From Zygnema cylindricum (lineage: Eukaryota; Streptophyta; Zygnematophyceae; Zygnematales; Zygnemataceae): a stretch of DNA of 64,000 nt. The stretch spans positions 30,001-94,000 of the forward strand of contig JBBHKE010001059.1 in NCBI GenBank assembly GCA_037447655.1, read 5' to 3'. Position numbers and translations under genes: made by a program. Positions 44,801 to 55,173 of the stretch are shown one piece after another (position 1 is the first letter of the stretch; each line of letters begins with the position of its first letter). The notes under the pieces were generated by a model. That model was given only the letters and a program-made list of their open reading frames with translations, was not told the origin of the DNA and made no database searches.

Positions 44801-47151
44801 GATTTCCGATTGGGTGAAAGATTTCCACAACAACTCGAAATCTGAGAAAGCGATCCCTGAACTGTCCCCTGTAAATATTCGAATATCCCCCATTTCTTTC
44901 TCTTCTTCCGCGGATTGGGTGAACTGAGAAAAGGAAAGGCCGGTGGGACTAACGAACTGTGCCGGTGAAGTAACCCCTTGGTCCTCTTCTTCGGGACCGG
45001 AACCGCCTTCTCCTCCGGTAGGAGATGCTGCTCTGCGAGTCGCGGATACTCCTCCCGCAGAGGAAGTACCAACCCCTGAAAGAATGGCTGGAGGAAGGGT
45101 ATTCCTCACGGGAAGAATTCCTGGCCCCCGGTGAGCAGAGGGTATCCGCGTCTGAAGACTTGTCCCTCCTGATGTAGTGGCAGGAGGGGCCCACTCCCCT
45201 TCGTTTACTCCTCTATATCCACGGGAATACCTTTCGTCCTGAAGAACTGTCCCCTCTGAAGGGATGTGGATCCGAGGTCTGTTCAAAGGTTGATCTCCGG
45301 GCAGAGATGGCGAGGAAGACGACGAAGGCCAGTTCTGAGGAGAAGGAGTTCGTCTTCGGAAAAGAGTCTGTTTCCGAGGTCGTCTTCGGGAGGTTTTAGG
45401 AGGAGGAGTTCCGGAGCTGGAGGATGGGGAACGCTTGTGAGGAGGAGAGTAGACGTCTGGCCTGTAGGGTAAATTCAGCGGACCTGGGGACCCACGGTCG
45501 GCTCCAGTAAGGGAAACGGAAGGAGATGGAGAGGAGAGGGGATTGTCCCGGGGTTCTGCTGCCGGAGCTTAGGAGTGGGAGGTAGGAGGATGAGGAGGGA
45601 AAGGAGGAGGATCAGGGGACAGTCTGGGTGGAGGAGAAGGAGGTGTAGACGGTCTCAAGGGGATGTGAATTCTTTCGTCCGGTCGTAACTCCACTAAGGC
45701 CTCAACAGCTGCAGAAACCTCCACCGAAACAAAAGTAGGCTCTTCCCGTGGAGCCGCTGCGAGTTCAGACGGTAAATCTGCACCCAAACCCTTAATATTA
45801 GGTCTTGTGTCTATCCCCTCTTCCCGATGAAGAGGAGATTCCTGACCAATCTCCGAGGGAGGAGCCTGGGGTTGAGCTCCGGACGGGGGTTCCACTACTG
45901 GTGTGGGAGGGATCCGCCCACTGAGGATCCCACTGGACCTCCGCCGAGCTTCTCGGATGAGATTCAATTCCTGCTCCCACAACTTTCTTCGTTCTTCCTC
46001 CAAAGCTTCCCAATCTACTGTGACTGGTCCAGTACCCGCCGTAGCCGAGCCCTAAGATTTCAAAATTTCCACTAGTTCCTTAGCCCTTTCCACTACTCTG
46101 GTCAGATCAGCTATCTCTGCCCCTAGAATTTCTGGATCTGTAGGCCTGGCTCGAAACAATCCCTCGGACAAATCTTTTGGTTCGGTTTCTGGAACCTCTG
46201 GGTCAGTGGGTTCGGATCGCCAGAACCCTCTGTCAGGGCGGACACGGTGTGCCGGAGGAGTAGATCTCTCGGTGGAGACAGGCACTGACGTTGGGGAAGG
46301 TTCTTCCTTGGGAATAGGTGCGAATCTACCCTTGCTATCCCTGTGGTCAAACTTCGTCCCCCTCACTGGCTCTGGAACCCCTCTATCGCTGCCACCTGCT
46401 CTCCTACGAGACCTAGAAGATGGGCGCCCCCGGGACGGTCGGCTTGCTGCAGTGTCTTGGGAAGAAGATGGAAGAGGGCGAGAAGGAGGAGCCCTCCTGG
46501 GCCGTTCCCTTGGATTGGGAGGAACCACTCTCTCAAGAGCTACTTAGAATCTCCACCACCCCTCCCACTGGTTTAACCACCCGAGGTCGATCCGACCGAG
46601 ACACTCTTTGCACCAACTCCTGCTTAACCTTCAGTTCATAAAGATCATGAAGAGCAAGGAGTTCCTTTCGACCAGGGCGACTGGGATCCGTCAAAACCGC
46701 AGGATCAATCTGAATTTCGGCCCTGGGAATCTTTGATCTGGTGTGAAGCCAGACCTCCGGAAGGGGACCCAAAAGGGGCTCCCGCTGAGCTTGCCTCTTT
46801 AGCCTAGCCCGGGGTAACACTCGGTTTCTTTCTTGAGCCTGTGCTCTAGACTCCTTTCTTTCCTCGGCAAAGGTTCTGGAGGCCTCCGCCAAGGAGGGAA
46901 AATGTTCAGGAGTGAGGCTGGGAGGAGATGGGGGCGCAGTTTGTGGTTCAGGTGGTTTTGGAGGAGCCTCATCCCTAACAGGCTCAGGCATCATCCCCTG
47001 GAGAAACTGCTCTATGTTGGCAGGCGAGGTGAAGGGAACGAATTCTTCGGAAACCTATGACTCTTCTTCTGATACCACCGCTTCTTGATTCGCCCGTTCT
47101 TCTGGCCTGGCACCGGAGAGATTCTTATCTTGAGCTTCACCTCCCCCCATG
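41880..47151 (-). pseudogene. gag-pro: Long gag-protease polyprotein of an unclassified LTR retroelement
   Basis: Read right to left from ATG 47151 (MGGGEAQDKNLSGARPEE). A very long Pro/Ser/Arg-rich, coiled N-terminal region. Then capsid-like DFELLWKSFTQSEINKY, LSGGALADYKERHP and TLFNRLSSLCQKTKLSTID. Zinc knuckle 1 is CLNCQQPGHGWKHC (near 43935) and zinc knuckle 2 CEACGFMGHKEGQC (near 43650). Retropepsin DALVDTGALPNLITT lies near 42430, with GLPFLVVEGNQFEILLGMATW downstream. No integrase, RT or RNase H follows; copy B adjoins instead. In-frame stops after EEES, EILKS and TSHS, plus frameshifts near 46530, 44600, a C-run at 43807 and a -1 shift at 42440. Roughly 1700 codons, unusually long for gag-pro. 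Lineage (Gypsy-like or other) is not settled. Confidence 0.75.
47066..47077 (-). other. Possible primer-binding site
   Basis: TGGTATCAGAAG on the minus strand matches ten of twelve bases of the common plant PBS TGGTATCAGAGC (initiator Met tRNA). If real, the LTR ends about here, and the true gag start is the later MMPEPVRDEA rather than 47151. It also reads as coding (VVSEEE), so chance is possible. Confidence 0.4.
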
Positions 47152-48505
47152 ACGACGAAGTTCGCGAAAGAAGAATAAACGAAAGAAAACAAAACTCGCT
47201 TCCGCCAAGAGAGCTTCTAAAGTCAAAAGCTCCTATCCCCTCTAATCCAAAGTAGACAGGGTTGGGCTTTTCAGTACTGTACTTATCCCACAGGAAGTCT
47301 ATAGCATTCGTTCCCTCAAAACCCATTGTTTCGATGCCAGGAAATTGCAGTTTTACTCCGGGAGGTCCCCGCCAAAGCAAAAGAGACTACAAGTGAAGAC
47401 ACAAATGCACTACCACGTGGACATATAAAAATAAATAGGAATGGTTGTTTCAGATTTAACAATATCACCTTGACCACAGAAATAAAATGTAAGATGGAAG
47501 ATATAAAAGATGGCGAAGCAAGCTTAACATACCCCGGCAATTTACGATGACAATGTGAGAAAGGCGAAATCTCTCCTGATGACAGTGTGAATAGGTATAG
47601 TACTCCTTCAACCCTCGGTGTCCGCAACCCAGAACCGACTAGACTCTTCTCGGTTTCAAGCAGCGAAAAATCCAAAAATCACCCAAAGGGACAGCAGTGC
47701 CAACCACCAGCCCGAACTATGATTCCCAAAATGGACAAATCCCAAAACAGAGATGGCAATAGAGTCAAACAACACAAAGATTTTCCAAAAGAAGGGTTGT
47801 TGGAATTTCTGAGGGTTTTCACAGGAGACAGTACTGAAAAGCAACCTGTCTCTTTTGGCCCCAAGTGCTTTATAAAGCAAAAGCTTGTCCAGTTCAGGTC
47901 CAAAAGTCAAACCTAAGCTATTAGCCAATGAGCCGCCAGCAACGGCAATCAAACTGACATAAGTCAAAATAATGTGTACTACGCTTGGAACAAAAAAGTT
48001 GGACCTCTGACTACGGCTAGATCCGCGGCCGGAAGTTATTATTTGTTCCATAGTTTTTAAGACAAAGTACTAAAAGGACACGGAAGTGCCAAACTTTGAC
48101 TTAATGTAATAAATTAACCACTGGTCAGCTGAATCTGAACTGAATTGCTACAGACAGCTAATAGCAAAATCTAGATTACAGTCCGGAAGTCTTCATGGCC
48201 ATCCACAATGTACCTTCCATTAGGGCTGGTGGAAGCTAGTACTATGTGACGGAACTGCGATCTTTCAGACGGTAGAACTTTGTCGTCCAGCCTCCGTTAG
48301 GCACGAAACAAAGTGCGTCTTGTTCAGTAGAGGAAATACTTCAATCCTTCCGGCAGATTACGCTGGCTTATCTGAAATCTGAGAATAGTACGGGTCGGAA
48401 GTGTACGGAAATCCTCGGTAATATAGAAGTGTGCCTGAAAAGCACTCGAGCTTGACAAATCTCTAATGTTGTCGAAGTTAATGTTTTTTGTATTGTATTT
48501 CACAA
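47085..48505 (-). repeat. Candidate 5' LTR of the gag-protease element
   Basis: Bounded on the right by TGTGAAATACAATAC (minus strand, from 48505) and on the left by the possible PBS. No second copy is in the window, so the limits are inferred only. Confidence 0.3.
47656..48051 (-). CDS. Unrecognised 131-aa hydrophobic frame
   Basis: ATG start, MEQIITSGRGSSRSQRSN, then three strongly hydrophobic segments (VPSVVHIILTYVSLIAVAGG, FWKIFVLFDSIAISVLGF, GWWLALLSLWVIFGFF). I recognise no family. It lies in the presumed LTR or leader upstream of the gag-protease frame. It could be a small membrane protein carried by the element, an exon of a captured gene or a chance frame. Confidence 0.25.
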   Translation of the reverse strand: MEQIITSGRGSSRSQRSNFFVPSVVHIILTYVSLIAVAGGSLANSLGLTFGPELDKLLLYKALGAKRDRLLFSTVSCENPQKFQQPFFWKIFVLFDSIAISVLGFVHFGNHSSGWWLALLSLWVIFGFFAA

Positions 48506-48589
48506 AATGTTCATTTTAATTAGTATTCACAAAATAAATTATATAATATTTGCTGCCCTATGTGTTTTCATCATTAAATTGGATATCAT

Positions 48590-48622
48590 ATACACACACA
48601 CACATACACACACACACACTTA
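48590..48622. repeat. (CA)n microsatellite
   Basis: ACACACACACATACACACAC run with one T interruption. Confidence 0.9.
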
Positions 48623-48663
48623 TTCTTTATGTATATGATTTTATTTCATTATTTTTATCAACC

Positions 48664-49585
48664 ATTACGTTATGCTAAAAAAAATTAGTTAATGTATTTT
48701 GGTTTATATAACAAACTATGACTCAACACAAACCAAATATAGTTTATTTATCATCGTCGATTAAAAATGTAGTCGTTGTGTTTATCAAATTTAATAGATT
48801 TGAAACATTGTAAGATAGAAAAATGATATTATCAATCGTCGGGGTAAAATTTGCTATGTTTTTCGTTTTTTGATATTACAAAACGAAACAAAATCAACGA
48901 CTAAGAGCTCTCATCCGTTATTTGGTTTTTTTTTGTATAAATGTCTTTTGTCGAATATCTAATCGGATATTTTTTTTTTGTATTGTCAATTACGTTAGAT
49001 CAAAAAGTTTTAGTTAGTGTATTTGGTGTATACAACAAACTATCACGTAACACAAACAAGATACAATTTCTCTATTATGGTTGATAAAAAATGAAGTTGT
49101 TTTTTTGTCAAATTTAATAGGTTTCAAACATTGTAAGATACAAAACTCATAACATCGATCGTCGGAGTAAAATTTATACAATTTTTCCTTTTATGATATT
49201 ATGAGAGAAAATAAAAACAACGGCTAAATATTATATTCGTTTATTTGTTTTTTTTTTATAAATGCCTTTGTCATATACTTAATCGGATACAATTACGTTA
49301 GATCAAAAAGGTTTAGTCAATGTTTTTGTTTTATGTATAAAAAAGCAAAACTTAACACAAACCAAATAGGTCGATTAAAAATGTAGTCGTCGTGTTCGTC
49401 AATCTTAATAGGTTTGAGACATTGTAAAATAGCAAACACGATAGCATCAATTGTGGGGGTAAAATTTGTTCTAGCTTTCGTTTTGTGATATTATAAAACA
49501 AAATAAATTCAATGACTAACTATTCTCATTTTTTATTTGGTTTTTTTTTGTTATAAATGTCGTTTGTCCAAGATCTCAACGGATA
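48664..49585. repeat. AT-rich tandem repeat, three units of about 300-325 bp
   Basis: Units start at 48664, 48990 and 49291 with ATTACGTTAGATCAAAAAG. Each contains AACACAAACCAAATA, ATGTAGTCGT, TTTAATAGGTTTGAAACATT and TTTGGTTTTTTTT. Divergence is about 15-20 percent by eye. It resembles a satellite fragment. Confidence 0.85.
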
Positions 49586-49898
49586 GCCAATGTATATATT
49601 TCTATATTTGTGATGTATTATATATAAATGTTGTATTATATTACGATTAATGCATTAGTATTCCGTAATTATAAAAATATATTAATTGAGCAGCATTAAG
49701 AATATATTGGCGACCAAAAAATTAATTAATTAAAACAGCCTTATGGCCGCTAACGACCACCCGATCAGCCAGCAACAAATTGAGTGATTAACTACTCTAT
49801 TTTGAGTGGCAGAGTATCGAGGAGATCGACGACATAGGCGTAATGGTAACGTAGCGGCCATAGGGAGCACGTGTTAATATTTATTTTATTTTTTTGGG

Positions 49899-50327
49899 AT
49901 GCCTTCGTGCGTTGGTTTTTATTATTTTCTGTTTTACTTGCGGCGTTGGTTATTATTAATTTTTTTTTTACTTGAGCTTAAACATCGCCCGCTGCCAAAG
50001 CGTCTATTTATCCATTTGCGTCATCCCGCGAGACGTCGTACGCCGCAAGCTAAGACAGGTATACTTGGCCTGGTGACATCTTCACGGGCCAATTCGAAAT
50101 GTGTCGAACCGGCATCCGCGGGAGTCTCCGGGAGGTTATCCTACGGCCGGCGTTACTCTCCTCGACACTCCGCGAGTCTCCTCGTTTCGACCTGTACCGG
50201 CTGTCTACTCTCCGCGCGAAGCAGTATACCTATGTGTATTTGTACAGGGCATGCACCGTGTCCTGTTTACAATGGTGTCCGTACATACGCACAGACGTAC
50301 GGACAGACTGACCTACTTAAACCCTGA
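49899..50327 (+). CDS. Unrecognised 142-aa frame, doubtful
   Basis: ATG start, hydrophobic N-terminus (FYYFLFYLRRWLLLIFFLLE), then an Arg/Ser/Cys-rich remainder. The base composition (GC-rich from 49980 to 50340) differs from the AT-rich neighbours. Two other frames are open over the same stretch, so coding is unproven. No homology recognised. Confidence 0.2.
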   Translation: MPSCVGFYYFLFYLRRWLLLIFFLLELKHRPLPKRLFIHLRHPARRRTPQAKTGILGLVTSSRANSKCVEPASAGVSGRLSYGRRYSPRHSASLLVSTCTGCLLSARSSIPMCICTGHAPCPVYNGVRTYAQTYGQTDLLKP

Positions 50328-50749
50328 ACCGACAGGCGACCTTTTTTGGGTTGTCCTTCCGTCGAGCATTTTCCTGGAGTACAACTGGCCCATCATTTTA
50401 CTTAGGGAATTGATCATGGCAGCGACTGTCTTGGTTGCGCACAGGCGCTTACGTCACTTTGTCAAAAAATGTACGTTTGAAGTACACATTGGCACAAGTA
50501 AAGTACCGTTGAGTCTAAATTTGACGGTCAATCGGTTGGACAGTTTTGACTTTCAAAATGTTGTTTCAACCGCTTAAACTTTTGCTGCGCTTGCGGACGT
50601 CGACCGTCATAATAAAATTAGCAATTCACACGGCTGGTGAATGTTTACGGTAACAAAACTGCGGCAACCACATGTAAATAAAAGTGTTGCAGACAGTCAC
50701 TTTTTGTCGTTACATGAGCTCCACGGTGAGAGCAGCGTTGGATATTAAC

Positions 50750-51255
50750 CATAGTTCAAAAGTAGGTGAAAGTAGGCCCATACAATATGCCTGTTGTATG
50801 TAAAACCTACAATATGACCTTAAGACCCATATTGTATTGGTCGCAAAATGAAAAAAAATAGTAACAGGGTTGAGTTGCACATCGATCGATAGAGAATTAA
50901 ACGTCATGTCTAAATCTTGAAAAACATTCGGACAAAAAAAATAAAATCTATGAGTTTTGAGGTATTTTTTATTTAAACCGTCAGATTTGAACGATCGGAC
51001 GGTCGTTGATCAAAGTAGCGATGTAAGAAGATCACATGAAAAGCCCATAACACAACTCGTCCTACGTTGTGTCAATTCGCTGAAATTTCGTCCAGCGGCG
51101 TGCGCTGTACTATGATCATACGTCAGATTCGTACGCTCGTACAAAAGTGTGCACAAGCGCACACCCATACAGCATGCCTACTCTACGCGATTTTTGTACC
51201 AAGTTTTGTGCGCCTACCAAAGGCCTACCATAAAAACGCCTACTTTTGAACTATG
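50750..51255. mobile_element. hAT-type MITE inside long-TIR element 1
   Basis: CATAGTTCAAAAGTAGG...CTACTTTTGAACTATG, flanked by ATATTAAC and ATACTAAC (seven of eight identical). It shares interior blocks with the 11218 copy. Confidence 0.88.
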
Positions 51256-51334
51256 ATACTAACTTAGCCGCAAAATTGAAATTTAGTCGTCTAAGCGTTA
51301 CATTGAACTTAGACGCAAATTGAAACAAAACCTC

Positions 51335-51631
51335 CATAGTTCAAAAGTAGGTGAAAGTAGGCCCATACAATATGCCTATTGTATGCAAAACATACAATAT
51401 GACCTTAAGACCCATATTGTATTCGGACCTATTCGGACCAGTTATAACATTCGGACCAAAAATTGGACCAATTAAAACATTCAGACCAAAAATATTTATT
51501 TACACCGTGAGATTCCGACGATCGGACTTCAAAGTAGCGATCTAAAGAGATCACATGAAAAGCCCATAACACAACTTACGCTAAAGTCGTCGACCAAAGG
51601 CCTACCATAAAACGCCTACTTTTAAACTATG
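51335..51631. mobile_element. Second hAT-type MITE inside long-TIR element 1
   Basis: CATAGTTCAAAAGTAGG...CTACTTTTAAACTATG, 297 bp, flanked by AAAACCTC and GAAACCTC (seven of eight identical). An internal deletion relative to the 506-bp copy. Confidence 0.88.
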
Positions 51632-52315
51632 GAAACCTCGTTAAGATGAAGTACTCTAAGTCTTGTAGGGAAATATTAAAACGCACGAAACGATACAAGC
51701 TTTGTACACTATAATAAAACGAACCGGCGTAAAAATATCAATTGAAATTAAATGAAAAAAATGCGCGTCGTCACGCGCGACGAAATCGAGCCACACTATC
51801 TACGAATCAACATTCTTACATTGACAGCAAAATTTCGTTTCGTGCGTTTCATATTTCCGTACAAACCTTACAGTAATGTATTTCAGTTAGTTTAAAGAGG
51901 TTTCGTTTCAATTTGCGTCTAAGTTCAATGTAACGCTTACACGATTCAATATCAATTTTGCGGGTAAGTGCTCTCACCATGGAGCTCACGTAAAGACAAA
52001 AAGTGATTGTCTGCTACACTTTTATTTACATGTGGTTGCCGCAATTTTGTTACCTTAAACGTTCGCCGGCCGTGTGAATTGCTAATTTTATTATGACGGT
52101 CGACGTCTGCAAGCGCGGCAAAATTTTAACCGGTTGAAACAATATTTTGAAAGTCAAAGTTGTCCAACCGATTGACCGTCAAATTTGTACTAACGGTACT
52201 TTATCTGTACCATTATGTATGTTAAACGTACAATTTTTGACAAAGTGACGTAAATGACTGTGCGCAACCAAAACAGTCACTGTCATGATCAATTCCCTAT
52301 ATATATATTTATATA

Positions 52316-52510
52316 TATGTATCGAGCCGATGTCGCGGTCATCGATAATTCATAAAAGTGCACACTGTTGAAGAGGATACCGAAAATCCACACTAATAAA
52401 TGTGCCGAAATTGGAACATTACTGCACCATGTGGAACCTGCCAGTAGGCCACGATTTCCTCAAGGACTAGCTGGCACTGCCAGTAGTATAGTACTCTTCT
52501 CAAAAGACAA
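52316..52510. repeat. Direct duplication, copy 1 (partner 54645-54850)
   Basis: ATCGAGCCGATGTCGCGGTC, ATCCACACTAATAA, TGCACCATGTGGAACCTGCC and GATTTCCTCAAGGACTAGC recur in the same order and orientation at 54645. The second copy lies upstream of the LysM-like gene, so this may be a promoter or leader segment. Confidence 0.88.
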
Positions 52511-52771
52511 AGTATAGTAAAGAAAAACAGACCAGTACGGCAACACCGAAATAATAAAAAAAAAAGCAAAACTAAAACCAAACGGAATTTAGAAAAACAT
52601 CTCAAAATAAACCAATAAATAAGCAAACACGAACAAAAAAAGAAAAAATAACGAACCAAGCCAACTCTGATGCATCAGAAAAAACCCTCTTAACCTTTAG
52701 GTCCCCAAATCGAAACCGATACTAACCTATTACTATTGAAAATCCGTCCTACAAGGAGACCAAAAACGTAC

Positions 52772-52868
52772 CGTCTGGAAATGATGCGAAATCTTTGTCG
52801 TTTCCCATGACCAGTGCCACTTGGCACGCCAGAATCAGCATCGTTGCCATCACCATGGTGGTCGCCAT
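52772..52868 (-). pseudogene. Inverted copy of exon 1 of the LysM-like gene
   Basis: MATTMVMATMLILACQVALV then MGNDKDFASFPD, followed by splice donor GTACG at the same phase as the gene at 55174. Only a few base changes (for example H to Q in the signal peptide). I found no exon 2 on the minus strand to its left, so this is a partial inverted duplication. The reading frame and donor are intact, which suggests a recent event. Confidence 0.88.
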
Positions 52869-52946
52869 CACTGCTTCCTAGCCGCGTCGCACGAATATAC
52901 CAAGATTTACTAAATTAAAGATTTTACAAATACAATTGATCTTACG

Positions 52947-53108
52947 AAAAGAATTAGGTTTTCCACAAAGTCCTGCGCCACTTTTCGATCGCCGCGCGCC
53001 TTGCTTCTCCTCGATGCGCTTTTGTGCTTTCTCAGCTTCTCTCTTTCTACACTGCTCGAAAAAACCGTACGAGATGAAAGGACCGATAATAAACTCAGAG
53101 CTCACTAA
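52947..53108 (-). other. Possible exon with a charged helix, unrecognised
   Basis: Open frame with EFIIGPFISYGFFEQCRKRE and AEKAQKRIEEKQ, ending at a plausible donor TC-GTAAGA. It has no ATG start. It lies just upstream, on the same strand, of the inverted exon copy. It could be a captured exon or chance. Confidence 0.2.
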
Positions 53109-53142
53109 CAAGTAATTATGGCAGCAGAAGCATTTAGATTAG

Positions 53143-53290
53143 TAGTGTTGGGTATCGAGGACCGTTTGCCAGTATTCGATATATATCGAATTTCAGGTAC
53201 CCGATAATCGATATATCGCTTTGATATATCGAATTTCAAATCATCGCGATATATCGGCGATATAACGTATCGTCAATTTATCGAAGCTAA
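53143..53290. mobile_element. hAT-like ATCGATATATCG repeat, partial
   Basis: Starts TAGTGTTGGGTATCGAGGAC as in the 3009 element, then GATATATATCGAATTTCAGG. The matching right end is not adjacent. It ends in an A-run. Confidence 0.7.
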
Positions 53291-53324
53291 AAAAAAAAAA
53301 AAAAAATCCCACAGGTTTTCAAAT

Positions 53325-53665
53325 TCTCGTGACTTCGGACAAAGTGACTGTAAAATCTTTGCTGGAAAGAAATACGGTTTTTTCCTGAAAGTCAGCAGAG
53401 TGAAGGAGAGTGAAGGAGATCTCTGAGGTACATTGACGAGGTACACTTGTGAAGTACACGTACGTCATACGCAGGTACGATTTTTTCCAGACGAAAAAGG
53501 TATGTTTCCAGATATTCGATTATTTTTGAGATTTGTAAGTCAGCTTACGTGGAACCACTCATATCAGAACACGTATGTAAAACTTTTTGACAAAAGATAC
53601 GCGATGTACCCGAGGCCTCTGTAATACATAAATTTTGTTGTCCGTACTATTACCGAGACATCTTC
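53325..53665. repeat. Dispersed repeat R1 (copy 2)
   Basis: Direct copy of 8735-9095, including GAAATACGGTTTTTTCCTG and CTCATATCAGAACACGTATG, with a short internal tandem AGTGAAGGAG. Confidence 0.8.
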
Positions 53666-53666
53666 G

Positions 53667-54155
53667 TAGTGTTGGGTATCGGGTAGTTTCATATCGCGAT
53701 AATTTCGATATTCGATATATCGAATATCGATCGAGCAGATTCCTCGATATATCGTACCGGGACCAACATAAATTATCGCGATAAAATCGTCAAAGATTTG
53801 AGAACCGACCATTTTCGTATGGAAATCCGTACTTGCATATTACGTACGTGTCTTCGCAAGTGTACCGCGTCAACGTACCTCAAAGATCTCCTTCGCTCTG
53901 CTGACTTTCAGGAAAAAACCGTATGTCTTTTCGTCAAAGATTTTACGGTCATCTTGTCCGAAGGCTCGTGACTTTGGAGACTTGTGAAAATTTTCATTTT
54001 TTTTTTTTAAATGCCTCGATATATTGACGATGCGATATATTGACGATATATCGTCTAAATATCGCGATATTTCGATAATCGATATATCGATTATCGGGTA
54101 CCTAAAATTCGGTACATATTGAATATCGGCAATTGGTCCTCGATACCCAACACTA
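53667..54155. mobile_element. hAT-like element containing an inverted piece of R1
   Basis: Ends TAGTGTTGGGTATCG and CGATACCCAACACTA. Between the ATCGATAT-rich flanks lies inverted R1 sequence (GTACTTGCATATTACGTACG, CTGCTGACTTTCAGG). The 8-mers outside do not match, so the two ends may belong to different insertions. Confidence 0.6.
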
Positions 54156-54209
54156 TCGGTTACATCCCGTATCGTGTGCAAATAAGTTTTTAGGTACGTG
54201 TTCTGATTT

Positions 54210-54445
54210 GAGTGCTCCACGTATGCTGACGATCAAATCTCAAAATCGTCAAAGATTTGGAAACCGATCATTTTTGTCTAGAAATCCGTACTTGCGAATT
54301 TCGTACATGTACTTCGCAAGTGTACTGCGTCAATGTACCTCAGAGATCTCCATCACTCTGCTGACTTTCAGGAAAAAACCGCATTTCTTTTTGGCAAAGA
54401 TTTTACGGTCACCTTGTCCGAAGGCACGTGACTTTGGAGACTTGC
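54210..54445. repeat. Dispersed repeat R1 (inverted, copy 4)
   Basis: CTGCTGACTTTCAGGAAAAA and TTGTCCGAAGGCACGTGAC repeat the 53880-53980 sequence and are inverted relative to 8735. Confidence 0.75.
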
Positions 54446-54479
54446 GAAAACTTTCTTTATTTTTTTTAATGCTTCGATA

Positions 54480-54620
54480 TATTGTCGATACGATATATTG
54501 GCGATATACCGCGATATTTTTATTTTCGATATATCGAAGCGATATATCGATTATTGGTACCTGAAATTCGATATATATCGAATATCGGAAAATGGTCCTC
54601 GATAATACCCAATACTAATA
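54480..54620. mobile_element. hAT-like repeat end
   Basis: GATATATTGTCGATAC...CGATAATACCCAATACTA is a diverged right terminus of the 3009-type element. Confidence 0.6.
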
Positions 54621-54644
54621 ATTTGTAGATTTTAAAAAAATATA

Positions 54645-54850
54645 TATATATCGAGCCGATGTGGCGGTCGTCGGTCAGTCAAGAAAGGTGCACACCGGGG
54701 AAGAGGTTACCGAATATCCACACTAATAACTGTTCCGGAACTGAACATACCTGCACCATGTGGAGCCTGCCAGTAGGCCGCGATTTCCTCAAGGACTAGC
54801 CGGCACTGCCAGTTGGCAAAGTACTTTTCATAAAAGACAAAGGACCGTAC
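54645..54850. repeat. Direct duplication, copy 2, upstream of the LysM-like gene
   Basis: Partner of 52316-52510. It is preceded by an ATATATATAT run and ATCGAGCCGATGTGG. It could supply the promoter or 5' leader about 400 bp before the start codon. Confidence 0.85.
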
Positions 54851-55173
54851 GGACAAACCGACCAGTACGGCAACACCGTCGCGCATCTTTGGAAATCTGC
54901 GTACGGACAAAATAGTCGAAAACGAATCTAGTGCGAATTCTGCATAAATAAGCGTCAAAGTGGTCGAGATTGCTACAGTTTTCCTCCGCTCAGAGTTCCT
55001 CCGCCTCATAGAAGAAAAAGCAAAAGAAGGGAAGGCGTTGGAAGAAGAAAAGGTCATCGATCAGAAAAACTGATCTTGCCAGGATTTGTGGAAAAAAAAA
55101 GTAATATTATTATTTTTATTTATTGTTAGCCGTAAATCCTAGTATATCCGTGCGACGCGGCGAGGAAGCAGCG

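Larger units (their letters stand above)
50403..52299. mobile_element. Long-TIR element 1, interrupted by two MITEs
   Basis: The left arm 50403-50740 (TAGGGAATTGATCATGGCAG) is matched inverted at 51970-52299. The arms share GTTGCGCACAG, GACGGTCAATCGGTTGGAC, AATTCACACGGC and GAGCTCCAC. TA lies at both outer ends. The interior is non-coding, so it is non-autonomous. The second copy at 59305-60291 lacks the two MITEs. Confidence 0.88.

Noticed and set aside
43568-45472. Plus-strand frames opposite the gag-protease region
   Set aside because: Antisense shadows; they interrupt each other and show no domains.
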